Assembly (NCBI RefSeq): GCF_001485415.1
Contig: NZ_BCMQ01000009.1
Coordinates: 50,322 to 114,321, forward strand
Length of the DNA stretch: 64,000 bases
Reading direction: 5' to 3'
Source: Myroides odoratimimus
GTDB taxonomy: Bacteria; Bacteroidota; Bacteroidia; Flavobacteriales; Flavobacteriaceae
Positions 19,145-27,132 of this stretch are shown one piece after another; within the stretch, counting starts at the first letter, position 1, and each line of letters begins with the position of its first letter. The translations under genes and the position numbers were made by a program. The notes under the pieces are model-generated. The model saw nothing but the letters and a program-made list of their open reading frames with translations. It made no database searches and was not told the DNA's origin.

Positions 19145-21043
19145 ATGAGCGACGCTTTAAAACACGAATGCGGTATAGCGGTTCTAAGACTAAAAAAACC
19201 GTTATCCTACTACAAAGAAAAGTATGGAAGTGCTTTCTACCCGATACAAAAGATGTATCTATTACTAGAAAAACAGCACAACCGAGGACAAGATGGAGCT
19301 GGACTAGCAAGTATTAAACTTGATATGGAACCTGGGGAGCGATACATTAGTCGTGTTCGTTCAAACAAAGCACAACCTATTCAGGATATCTTCATGCAGA
19401 TCAATGAGCGTATCAATGAAGAGATGGAAGCACACCCTGAATACCAAAACAACGTAGATCTTCAGAAAAAACATATTCCTTATCTAGGAGAGGTTTTCTT
19501 AGGTCACGTAAGATATGGAACATTCGGAAAGAACAATATCGAGAGTGTTCACCCATTCTTGCGCCAGAATAACTGGATGCACAGAAACCTAATCGTAGCG
19601 GGTAACTTCAACCTGACTAACGTACGTGATTTATTCCAAGACTTAGTAGAACTAGGTCAGCATCCTAAAGAAATGTCTGATACCATTACAGTAATGGAGA
19701 AGATAGGACACTTCTTAGATGATGAAGTAAATGACTTATACTATAAAATAAAACAAGAAGGATATACTAAAAAGAAAGCTTCTCCACTAATCGGAGAACG
19801 TCTAGATGTAGCGCGTATCTTACGCCGTGCTTCTAAGAACTGGGATGGAGGTTTTGCGATGGCTGGTATGATCGGACATGGTGATACATTCGTATTACGT
19901 GACCCTGCTGGTATACGTCCTGCATTCTACTTCGAGAATGATGAGATCGTGGTAGTAGCTAGTGAAAGACCTGTGATACAGACTGCATTCAATGTACCTT
20001 TTGAAGAGATTAAAGAATTAGATCCTGGTAAGGCTATCATTATTCGCAAAGATGCTTCAGTAAAATTTGAACAAATCTTAGAGCCACTTCCTCTTAAAGC
20101 GTGTTCTTTTGAGAGAGTATATTTCTCTAGAGGAAATGATGCAGATATATACCAAGAGCGAAAAGATTTAGGTAAGCTAATCTTCCCTGAGGTATTAAAA
20201 GCGATAGGAGATGATACGGATAACTCTGTGTTCTCTTATATCCCGAATACTTCTGAGACGTCATTCTTCGGAATGGTAGAAGGAGCACAAGACTTCCTTA
20301 ATCAACGTAAAATAAGTGATATTCTAAAGAATAAAGAAAACTTATCTGAAGCGAAGTTACAAGAGATCTTATCTGTAAAACTAAGAACAGAGAAAATCGC
20401 GGTAAAAGATGCTAAACTGAGAACATTCATCACAGATGACAGTAGTCGTGATGACTTAGTAGCTCACGTATACGATGTGACTTATGGTGTGATCAAACCT
20501 ACTGATAACTTAGTGATCATCGATGATAGTATCGTACGTGGTACTACACTTAAAAAAAGCATTATCCGTATGCTGGATAGACTTAATCCTAAGCGTATCG
20601 TGGTGGTATCTGCTGCTCCACAGGTGAGATACCCTGACTGCTATGGTATCGATATGGCTAAGTTAGAGGGATTAATCGCTTTCCAAGCGGCTATAGAGTT
20701 ACTAAAAGACCGCAACTTATATCATATCGTGGATGAAGTATATAAAAAGTCTAAAGCACAAGAGCACTTACAAGACAATGAAGTCATTAACTATGTAAAA
20801 GATATCTATGCGCCATTTACAGATGAAGAGATTTCTAATAAGATCGCTGTAATGGTGAAGGATGTGAACATAAAGCCTGAAGTTAAGATTGTATTCCAAT
20901 CTGTAGAGAACTTACATATCGCTTGTCCTAAGAATTTAGGAGACTGGTACTTCACTGGTGAGTATCCTACTAAAGGAGGAAATAGAGTGGTAAATAGAGC
21001 TTTCATCAACTTCTACGAAGGAAGAGACGAAAAACCATACTAG
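19145..21043 (+). CDS. purF: Amidophosphoribosyltransferase, long Bacteroidota form
   Basis: 632 aa, about 130 longer than classical PurF. The N-terminal glutaminase domain has the nucleophile as Cys9 in 'KHECGIAVLRL', so removal of a short propeptide is implied, plus 'HNRGQDGAGLAS' and 'LGHVRYGTFG'. The phosphoribosyltransferase domain carries 'VIIDDSIVRGTTLKKSI' (PRPP loop) around residue 450. A C-terminal extension of over 100 residues is typical of the Bacteroidota form. First committed step of purine synthesis, PRPP plus glutamine to phosphoribosylamine. A second, shorter purF may exist elsewhere; I cannot tell whether this copy is the main biosynthetic one. Confidence 0.85.
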   Translation: MSDALKHECGIAVLRLKKPLSYYKEKYGSAFYPIQKMYLLLEKQHNRGQDGAGLASIKLDMEPGERYISRVRSNKAQPIQDIFMQINERINEEMEAHPEYQNNVDLQKKHIPYLGEVFLGHVRYGTFGKNNIESVHPFLRQNNWMHRNLIVAGNFNLTNVRDLFQDLVELGQHPKEMSDTITVMEKIGHFLDDEVNDLYYKIKQEGYTKKKASPLIGERLDVARILRRASKNWDGGFAMAGMIGHGDTFVLRDPAGIRPAFYFENDEIVVVASERPVIQTAFNVPFEEIKELDPGKAIIIRKDASVKFEQILEPLPLKACSFERVYFSRGNDADIYQERKDLGKLIFPEVLKAIGDDTDNSVFSYIPNTSETSFFGMVEGAQDFLNQRKISDILKNKENLSEAKLQEILSVKLRTEKIAVKDAKLRTFITDDSSRDDLVAHVYDVTYGVIKPTDNLVIIDDSIVRGTTLKKSIIRMLDRLNPKRIVVVSAAPQVRYPDCYGIDMAKLEGLIAFQAAIELLKDRNLYHIVDEVYKKSKAQEHLQDNEVINYVKDIYAPFTDEEISNKIAVMVKDVNIKPEVKIVFQSVENLHIACPKNLGDWYFTGEYPTKGGNRVVNRAFINFYEGRDEKPY

Positions 21044-21085
21044 GATATAAAATAAGGTATATCTCATCACGAGAGACTAAATAAT

Positions 21086-21119
21086 AAATGGGCTGTTATC
21101 AAAAGATAACAGCCCATTT
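21086..21119. terminator. Bidirectional terminator between purF and the DASS transporter
   Basis: A perfect 15-bp stem: AAATGGGCTGTTATC (21086-21100) pairs with 21105-21119 across AAAA. The flanking genes are convergent. Confidence 0.85.
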
Positions 21120-21146
21120 ACTTTATATAGTATAACTTGTATTTAG

Positions 21147-22547
21147 TTATTGTAACCAAAAGAAATACGCGATAATAGCAATTAATACCGCACAGATAAT
21201 ATTCAATACAAAACCTGCTTTCATCATATCCTTCTGACGAATATCACCTGTACCAAATACAATGGCATTAGGTGGAGTAGCAACAGGCAACATAAAGGCA
21301 CACGAAGCTCCTAGACCTATAATCATAGACAATCCTAATGGTGGTAAGCCTAACTGGTCTGATATCGTTATAAACAAAGGAACTAACAAAGCGGCACTAG
21401 CTGTATTAGAAGTAAACTCTGTCAAGAATACAATAAAGAACGATACTACTAGCCCAATAGTGAAATAACTACTATCCTTAATCACTGATACTAATAAGTC
21501 TGCTAAAACTTCACTTGCGCCAGAATCTCTAAGTACCATACTCAAAGTCAAACCTCCTCCAAATAAAAGAAGAACTCCCCAATCCACATTGTGCTGTAAC
21601 TCTTTCCATCTAGAAACCTGACTCACACAGATCAGCATAAAAGCTCCTAAGGCAATAAAGGTATCAAAATTACTAAACTTACTTTCAAAGCCTACTAGGG
21701 AAGCTACTAGTGGATTTAACTGGTCACTAAAGATCCAGCATAGCGCTGTAGTAATAAATATAGCTAATGTCAACCATCTATCAGAAGTCATTGGGATTTT
21801 CTTTGTATTAGCTTTAAACTCAAAGTCTAGCTTAGGCTTGAACACAAAGTAAATCACCCCTATCATCAATGGTAATAATATCAAGACCATAGGAATCCCC
21901 ATCTTCATCCACTCTGCAAAAGAAACATTTAACTGAGAAGCAACGATGGCATTAGGTGGACTACCTACTACTGTTCCCATCCCTCCGATACTAGCACTAT
22001 ATGCAATACCTAAGAGTACAAACACATAGGTACTTCTATACTTCTCTTTATCTAACTGACCTAATACTCCTATCACTAAAGGTAACATCATCGCTACTGT
22101 AGCAGTATTACTAATCCACATTGATAATACAGCTGTAGCTAAAAAGAGATAAAATACAGCATAAGACAACCTTCCTTTAGCGAGGTACATAATCTTATTG
22201 GCTATGATCATATCTAGTTTCTGTACATGCAGCGCTCCTGCTAATACAAAACCTCCTAAAAATAGAAATATAGTAGGGTCTGCAAAAGAGGCTAAAGCGG
22301 GCTTAGTATCCGTCAATCCAAGTCCTATGGCAAGCACAGGTACAAATACGGCTGTGGTGGTCACATGTATTGCTTCTGTCAACCATAACACAGCTACAAA
22401 GACTAAAAGAGCGAGTCCTTTATTCACTTGAGGTTCATAAGGTAAATAGTTGATAAGAAGTAATAAGGTAATAATATTAAAAAGAATAATAAGATAATTT
22501 CTCTTTGATTTTAGTGGTCGATTTTCATGCTCATAGTCTAAACGCAT
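21147..22547 (-). CDS. SLC13/DASS-family sodium-coupled anion transporter
   Basis: 466 aa with about 11 hydrophobic segments. The duplicated DASS signatures are clear: 'ISNTATVAMMLPL' and 'TSNTASAALLVPL' (the two SNT sodium/substrate motifs), paired with 'VVGSPPNAIV' and 'PVATPPNAIVF'. The family imports dicarboxylates, citrate or sulfate with Na+. The substrate is not readable from sequence; the pattern fits the dicarboxylate branch. Monocistronic, convergent with purF across a shared terminator. Confidence 0.9.
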   Translation of the reverse strand: MRLDYEHENRPLKSKRNYLIILFNIITLLLLINYLPYEPQVNKGLALLVFVAVLWLTEAIHVTTTAVFVPVLAIGLGLTDTKPALASFADPTIFLFLGGFVLAGALHVQKLDMIIANKIMYLAKGRLSYAVFYLFLATAVLSMWISNTATVAMMLPLVIGVLGQLDKEKYRSTYVFVLLGIAYSASIGGMGTVVGSPPNAIVASQLNVSFAEWMKMGIPMVLILLPLMIGVIYFVFKPKLDFEFKANTKKIPMTSDRWLTLAIFITTALCWIFSDQLNPLVASLVGFESKFSNFDTFIALGAFMLICVSQVSRWKELQHNVDWGVLLLFGGGLTLSMVLRDSGASEVLADLLVSVIKDSSYFTIGLVVSFFIVFLTEFTSNTASAALLVPLFITISDQLGLPPLGLSMIIGLGASCAFMLPVATPPNAIVFGTGDIRQKDMMKAGFVLNIICAVLIAIIAYFFWLQ

Positions 22548-22672
22548 ATTCAGTCGTGTTTAATAATTTTAACTAAAGTTAACAAAAAAATAAATTTACA
22601 ATACCTATTGTTTCGAAAAATGCTTTATTATTTGATTTCTATCAGAAATAACCACTTTAGAAGGCATAAAAA

Positions 22673-22694
22673 AAGCCATTCATACGAATGGCTT
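22673..22694 (-). terminator. Terminator of the plsC-desaturase-HD operon
   Basis: AAGCCATTC (22673-22681) pairs with GAATGGCTT (22686-22694); on the minus strand a T-run follows. Confidence 0.9.
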
Positions 22695-22716
22695 ATTCTT
22701 ATTCTTATAAAACGTA

Positions 22717-23367
22717 TTAAGCATTACCTTCCCACTCATCGTAGAACTGGCTAAGAAAAGACTCCATAAAGCGATGTCTTCCTTCTGCTAATTGTTTTCC
22801 TGTTTCGGTATTCATTAAATCCTTTAAACGAAGTAGTTTCTCATAGAAGTGATTAATCGTAGTTCCTACGTTCTTCTTATACTCTTCTTTAGACATTCCA
22901 ATCTTAGGATCAATACTCGGGTCGTGAATCAAATTATTCTTATACCCTCCGTAATTAAATGTTCTAGCGATACCAATAGCACCGATAGCATCTAATCGAT
23001 CTGCATCTTGTACAATGTCTAATTCTTTAGAACGAAAAGCTTGATTAAAGTTACCTCCTTTAAAAGATATATTTTCAATTCCTTTTACAACATGGTCAAT
23101 AGCATCCTCATCATACCCTAAGTTTTCTAGTAATACTCTGGCTTTATTTGGGCCTACTGTTTCATCTCCATTGTGAAATTTACTATCTGCTATATCGTGC
23201 AGTAGGGCTATTAGTTTCACTATGTCTAGATTCACTTCTCCCTCTCCTTGTACGATGTTCATAGCATTCTTATAAACTCGTTCAATGTGGAACCAGTCGT
23301 GACCGCTCTCCGCTTGCTGTAACTCTTTCTTTACATAAAGGATGACTTGATCTATACGCTTGTCCAT
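22717..23367 (-). CDS. HD-domain phosphohydrolase
   Basis: 216 aa. The HD metal-binding pattern is present: His in 'HDWFHIERV', the His-Asp doublet in 'IALLHDIADSKFH', and Asp in 'DIVQDADRLDAIGAIGIAR'. This matches the YedJ/YpgQ-like branch of small HD hydrolases, which act on nucleotides or other phosphoesters; the substrate is unknown. It lies 21 bases after the desaturase gene on the same strand and ends at a terminator. No link to lipid chemistry beyond co-transcription. Confidence 0.85.
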   Translation of the reverse strand: MDKRIDQVILYVKKELQQAESGHDWFHIERVYKNAMNIVQGEGEVNLDIVKLIALLHDIADSKFHNGDETVGPNKARVLLENLGYDEDAIDHVVKGIENISFKGGNFNQAFRSKELDIVQDADRLDAIGAIGIARTFNYGGYKNNLIHDPSIDPKIGMSKEEYKKNVGTTINHFYEKLLRLKDLMNTETGKQLAEGRHRFMESFLSQFYDEWEGNA

Positions 23368-23388
23368 AACTATTGTATTGTGTATTTA

Positions 23389-24387
23389 TTATTTAATAAG
23401 GGCTGGTTTAACCCACTTAAATATGTGTTCTTCTTTACCGATAGTCATACGGTCAGCTACTCTAGCCATACGCGCTGGCAACTTCATTAGATAATCTCTT
23501 GCTTTCTCTGCGTCATCAGTAAGATTATTCAACTCTGCTACTTGCCAACGGTCAATTAATTTCTGCATAATATCGATATAATCATGTGCTGTATAAACAC
23601 CTATTCGCTGTGCAGAATCAGAGAACAGCTCAAAAGCATCCCCCATCTTACCTCCTGATTCACGAATTAGGTTAGCAGGCATCGTGATCTTTCTCTTCAT
23701 CATATCTACAAATGCTAATAACATTTCGCTAGGATCTACTTTAAAGATACGGTCAACAAACTCACTATATGCATGGTGATGTCTCATCTCATCCCCTGCA
23801 ATCAATCTACAGATCTTAGACAACTTATGGTCTCCATACTGCTTCGCTAATTTAGCTACACGATTATGAGAAATATAAGTCGCTAACTCTTGGAAACTCG
23901 TAAATACAAAGTTCTTATAAGGGTCTCTATCAGTACCTGGATCAAAACCATCATTAATCAAGTGATGAGTAGTAATCTCTATCTCTTTCATATCTACTCT
24001 ACCAGATAAATATAGATACTTATTAAGAAGATCTCCGTGACGGTTCTCTTCACCAGTCCAGTGACGTAACCATTTAGCCCATCCATTACCACCTTCACCA
24101 TCTTTTTGGTTCACTCCTTCTACATCCATCAACCATGATTCATACGTTGGCAATGCCTCTTCAGTGATTGTATCACCTACTAAAACAACCCAAAAATCAT
24201 AAGGTAATTCTTTAGCGTATTCTCTTAATTCTTTTACCTCTTCCAAAAAGTTTTCACCTTCTGAGTCTGGTAATAAGTCTGATGGTTGCCATATTTTCTC
24301 TACGGGGATCAGATAACTTTCTACGAAGCTATCAATATTCTTTTCTAAGAATTGCATTACTTCTAGGCGAACATTCTTTATAGACAT
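23389..24387 (-). CDS. Acyl-ACP desaturase (stearoyl-ACP 9-desaturase family)
   Basis: 332 aa, a soluble di-iron desaturase of the plant type. Both iron-binding motifs are present: 'TGEENRHGDLL' (E-E-x-x-H) near residue 130 and 'AGDEMRHHHAY' (D-E-x-x-H) near residue 215. It introduces a cis double bond into acyl chains on ACP using O2 and ferredoxin. Its position after plsC fits a membrane lipid role: unsaturated chains and their esterification made from one transcript. Confidence 0.92.
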   Translation of the reverse strand: MSIKNVRLEVMQFLEKNIDSFVESYLIPVEKIWQPSDLLPDSEGENFLEEVKELREYAKELPYDFWVVLVGDTITEEALPTYESWLMDVEGVNQKDGEGGNGWAKWLRHWTGEENRHGDLLNKYLYLSGRVDMKEIEITTHHLINDGFDPGTDRDPYKNFVFTSFQELATYISHNRVAKLAKQYGDHKLSKICRLIAGDEMRHHHAYSEFVDRIFKVDPSEMLLAFVDMMKRKITMPANLIRESGGKMGDAFELFSDSAQRIGVYTAHDYIDIMQKLIDRWQVAELNNLTDDAEKARDYLMKLPARMARVADRMTIGKEEHIFKWVKPALIK

Positions 24388-24467
24388 ATTATTATGTTTA
24401 TGTCTTTATACTACTCCTTGGTTTAGTTTGCTTGATAGTAGTAAAAGACTAGTTTATATTTAGAAAC

Positions 24468-25199
24468 TTATTCTAGTTTTGATTTGATTTGTTCTTCACA
24501 TCTCTTCATAATTTCCTCGAAAGAATACTCTTTCACAGCAAAAGGTTGATGAGCATATAAGCTTATTTTCGCTCCTAACCCATAAGGGAAGTTTCCGAAA
24601 CGGAATATCTTCCAAGAATTATTAATGGTCAAAGGCACAACTAATGCATCAGGAGCAAACTTACAAAGCATTTTAACTCCATTCTCAGAGAACCTCTTCA
24701 ACTTACCGTCTCTACTACGTGTCCCTTCTGGGAAGATTACTGCAGATCGGTTATGCTTAGTAATATACTGTCCTAATCCTTTAATAGCACTTAGCGCCTG
24801 CTTAGCATCCTTACGGTCTATTAATACAGAGCCTCCATGGTTAAGATTATAGGACACACTAGGGAACCCTTTTCCTAGTTCTTTTTTGCTGACAAACTTT
24901 GGGTGATTCTTTCTAAAAAACCAAATAATCATCGGAATATCAAACATACTCTGGTGATTAGATACAAATATGATCGGACGATCTGTAGGAAGCTCCTCTT
25001 CTTGACGGAACTTATAACTCGTACCAAGGATTCCTGTACAGGCCATTAGCCACCATACAAGTCCATTAACAGTAATGTTATGAGCTTTATATCCAAACAA
25101 GTTAAATGCAATCCACTGTAAGGCGTGAAATACACATAATACTATTAGCATAATAATCACAAATAGTATGGATATAGGGTAGGATATTATTTTTTGCAT
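24468..25199 (-). CDS. plsC: 1-acyl-sn-glycerol-3-phosphate acyltransferase
   Basis: 243 aa. N-terminal membrane helix ('ILFVIIMLIVLCVFHAL'), then the acyltransferase motifs: catalytic 'NHQSMFD' (H-x4-D) near residue 80 and 'FPEGTRSRDG' near residue 155. It makes phosphatidic acid from lysophosphatidic acid at the inner membrane. First gene of a leftward operon with the acyl-ACP desaturase and HD protein, driven by a promoter with both consensus elements. Confidence 0.92.
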   Translation of the reverse strand: MQKIISYPISILFVIIMLIVLCVFHALQWIAFNLFGYKAHNITVNGLVWWLMACTGILGTSYKFRQEEELPTDRPIIFVSNHQSMFDIPMIIWFFRKNHPKFVSKKELGKGFPSVSYNLNHGGSVLIDRKDAKQALSAIKGLGQYITKHNRSAVIFPEGTRSRDGKLKRFSENGVKMLCKFAPDALVVPLTINNSWKIFRFGNFPYGLGAKISLYAHQPFAVKEYSFEEIMKRCEEQIKSKLE

Positions 25200-25217
25200 T
25201 AATCGATTAGTTTATCG

Positions 25218-25247
25218 CAAATATACACTTAAACATATATACAACAA
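25218..25247 (-). promoter_or_regulatory. Bacteroidota-type promoter of the plsC operon
   Basis: On the minus strand, TTG (25245-25247), 19 bases, TATATTTG (25218-25225), 19 bases before the plsC start. Confidence 0.75.
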
Positions 25248-25379
25248 TAAACATACTTCGCAAATTAACGCTTATCTAAGTCACTATGTTTGTGAAATTA
25301 CATAAAAAGTATCTGCTTAAAAAATATTTATAAACAAATTAACTAGAATCGATTAACGTACTAATAACGAAGATAGAAT

Positions 25380-25406
25380 AAAAAAAGACCACCGTTTAGT
25401 GGTCTT
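25380..25406 (-). terminator. Terminator of the bacilliredoxin gene
   Basis: AAGACCAC (25385-25392) pairs with GTGGTCTT (25399-25406), with a T-run following on the minus strand. Confidence 0.88.
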
Positions 25407-25411
25407 CTTTC

Positions 25412-25822
25412 TTAACAAAATTCTTTATAAGCATCCATTAAGTTCTCTGCTATAGCATCAGCAGTATTTCCTTCAATGTGATGTCTTTCTAACATGTGAA
25501 CTAATTCACCATTTTTAAACAAAGCCATAGAAGGAGATGACGGAGGGAATGGGAACATGTGCTGACGAGCAACATCTACTGCCTCTTTATCTACTCCTGC
25601 GAATACAGTGATTACATTAGTAGGTTTTTTCTCTCCTCCTAAACTCATTACTGCTGCTGGACGTGCATTACGCGCAGCACATCCACATACTGAGTTTACA
25701 ACTACTAGTGTAGTTCCTTCTTTTTGTAAAGCTGCTTCTACATCAGCTCCTGTATGTAATGATTCAAATCCTGCATCAACTAATTCTTGACGCATCGGTT
25801 TTACTATTTCTTCTGGATACAT
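25412..25822 (-). CDS. Bacilliredoxin, BrxA/BrxB (YphP/YqiW) family
   Basis: 136 aa, full length for the family. The thioredoxin-like redox site is the unusual C-G-C in 'VNSVCGCAARNARPA' near residue 47, and the conserved 'FPPSSPSMALF' and 'MLERHHIEG' are present. In Bacillus these reduce bacillithiol mixed disulfides; in Bacteroidota they are common and probably serve an analogous thiol repair role. Single gene with its own -7 element (25851-25858) and terminator. Confidence 0.92.
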   Translation of the reverse strand: MYPEEIVKPMRQELVDAGFESLHTGADVEAALQKEGTTLVVVNSVCGCAARNARPAAVMSLGGEKKPTNVITVFAGVDKEAVDVARQHMFPFPPSSPSMALFKNGELVHMLERHHIEGNTADAIAENLMDAYKEFC

Positions 25823-25850
25823 AATATAAATCTAAAATTAGGTTATTAAG

Positions 25851-25858
25851 CAAAGTTA
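25851..25858 (-). promoter_or_regulatory. Probable -7 element of the bacilliredoxin gene
   Basis: TAACTTTG on the minus strand, 28 bases upstream of the start; no TTG at the right distance was found. Confidence 0.45.
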
Positions 25859-25901
25859 CATTTTTTATTAAACATAAAAACATCTGAATTATAAAGAAAT
25901 G

Positions 25902-27053
25902 TTATACTTTATTAGAAGTCCCCTTCTTCATCTTATTTATCCAGATAAAAATACCTGTTATCGGCAAACTTGTAGCTATCAAACAGACAATGAAGTAAAT
26001 AACTTTAGAAAACATTCCATAGATATCTCCAAAGTGTAAAGCGCGAATAGAACTAGCTACCTTCTCTCCTACACTCTTATCACTAAACATATCTTGTCTA
26101 ATAATATCACCAGAATATTGATCTATAAACACTCTGTCAGTCACAGTTTCGTTAAAACGTGCTGCTTCATTTTTACTGACTTCAAAAGATCCTGTATCTC
26201 CTTTTGGGAATGATACTGTCATCGTTCTATATTCATATGAAATGGTTTGATTAGCTCGTTGGATAACGTCTGACAAATCTAAGGTCTTAGCTCCTTCTAT
26301 CAAAGTAGATTCTGGTTTGGCCTCATTGCGTCCACCGAATACCTTTGCTCCTAAAACAGAACTTAAACCATCCTTATACCATTCAAAAGACCAACACAAT
26401 CCTGTCAAAGACATAATCAAAACAATAATAAGAGTATAAAAACCTAATGTATTGTGTAAGTCGTGATTAATACGTTTCCAATTTGCATTAAACTTAATTT
26501 TAAAACCTGGCTTTATACTCTTCCAACCTTTTATCTTTTTAGGGAACCATAGTATCAGACCTGATATAGAAAGAAAAACAAAAATAATAGTCGCTATCCC
26601 TACAATAGGTCTTCCTATTTTCATATCTAATAATAACCATCTATGTAGCTTAAATACAGTCATAAAAAACTCATCTGCAGGACCTCTACCTGCTCCTACT
26701 ATTTCATTAGTATAAGGGTTGAGATAAACGGTTTCGTTCTTCTTATCCTTGTCTTTAAATCCTACAGAAAAAACATAAGGAGCATCCTTCTTATGGTTTA
26801 TACTTACACGTTGTACTTTTCCTTGGTAAGTAGATTCAACAAAAGCCTTCATGGCATCTATAGGTATTACCTCACTCTTAACAACTGTCAGCTTATACAT
26901 ATCTGGTGCTAGCATTTGCTGAATCTCACTTTTAAAAGTATAGATTGTTCCTGTTAGACACACAACAAATAATATTAATGAACTGGCTATACCTAACCAT
27001 AAATGTAAATCGTTCATTAATTTTCGAAAGGCATTCTTCTTTTTTGTCTTCAT
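25902..27053 (-). CDS. PepSY-associated TM helix protein
   Basis: 383 aa from ATG 27053 ('MKTKKKNAFRKLMNDLHLWLG'); an ATG six codons upstream is possible. Four membrane helices in the PepSY_TM pattern: 'LHLWLGIASSLILFVVCLTGT' at the N-terminus, 'RPIVGIATIIFVFLSISGLILWFP', 'HNTLGFYTLIIVLIMSLTGL', and the C-terminal 'IYFIVCLIATSLPITGIFIW'. A conserved His pair flanks helices. These inner membrane proteins accompany siderophore receptors and are thought to reduce or release iron. It follows the TonB receptor on the same strand, with a hairpin between them. Confidence 0.88.
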   Translation of the reverse strand: MKTKKKNAFRKLMNDLHLWLGIASSLILFVVCLTGTIYTFKSEIQQMLAPDMYKLTVVKSEVIPIDAMKAFVESTYQGKVQRVSINHKKDAPYVFSVGFKDKDKKNETVYLNPYTNEIVGAGRGPADEFFMTVFKLHRWLLLDMKIGRPIVGIATIIFVFLSISGLILWFPKKIKGWKSIKPGFKIKFNANWKRINHDLHNTLGFYTLIIVLIMSLTGLCWSFEWYKDGLSSVLGAKVFGGRNEAKPESTLIEGAKTLDLSDVIQRANQTISYEYRTMTVSFPKGDTGSFEVSKNEAARFNETVTDRVFIDQYSGDIIRQDMFSDKSVGEKVASSIRALHFGDIYGMFSKVIYFIVCLIATSLPITGIFIWINKMKKGTSNKV

Positions 27054-27073
27054 AAAAAGGTCTATAATCACAA

Positions 27074-27106
27074 AACACGACTCTACTCTGCGAGTAAAGT
27101 CGTGTT
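27074..27106. terminator. Hairpin between the TonB receptor and PepSY genes
   Basis: AACACGACT (27074-27082) pairs with AGTCGTGTT (27098-27106), with an inner TACTC/GAGTA helix. On the minus strand only four T follow, so partial readthrough into the PepSY gene is plausible. Confidence 0.7.
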
Positions 27107-27132
27107 TTTATTTACTAATTCAATTGTTTTAA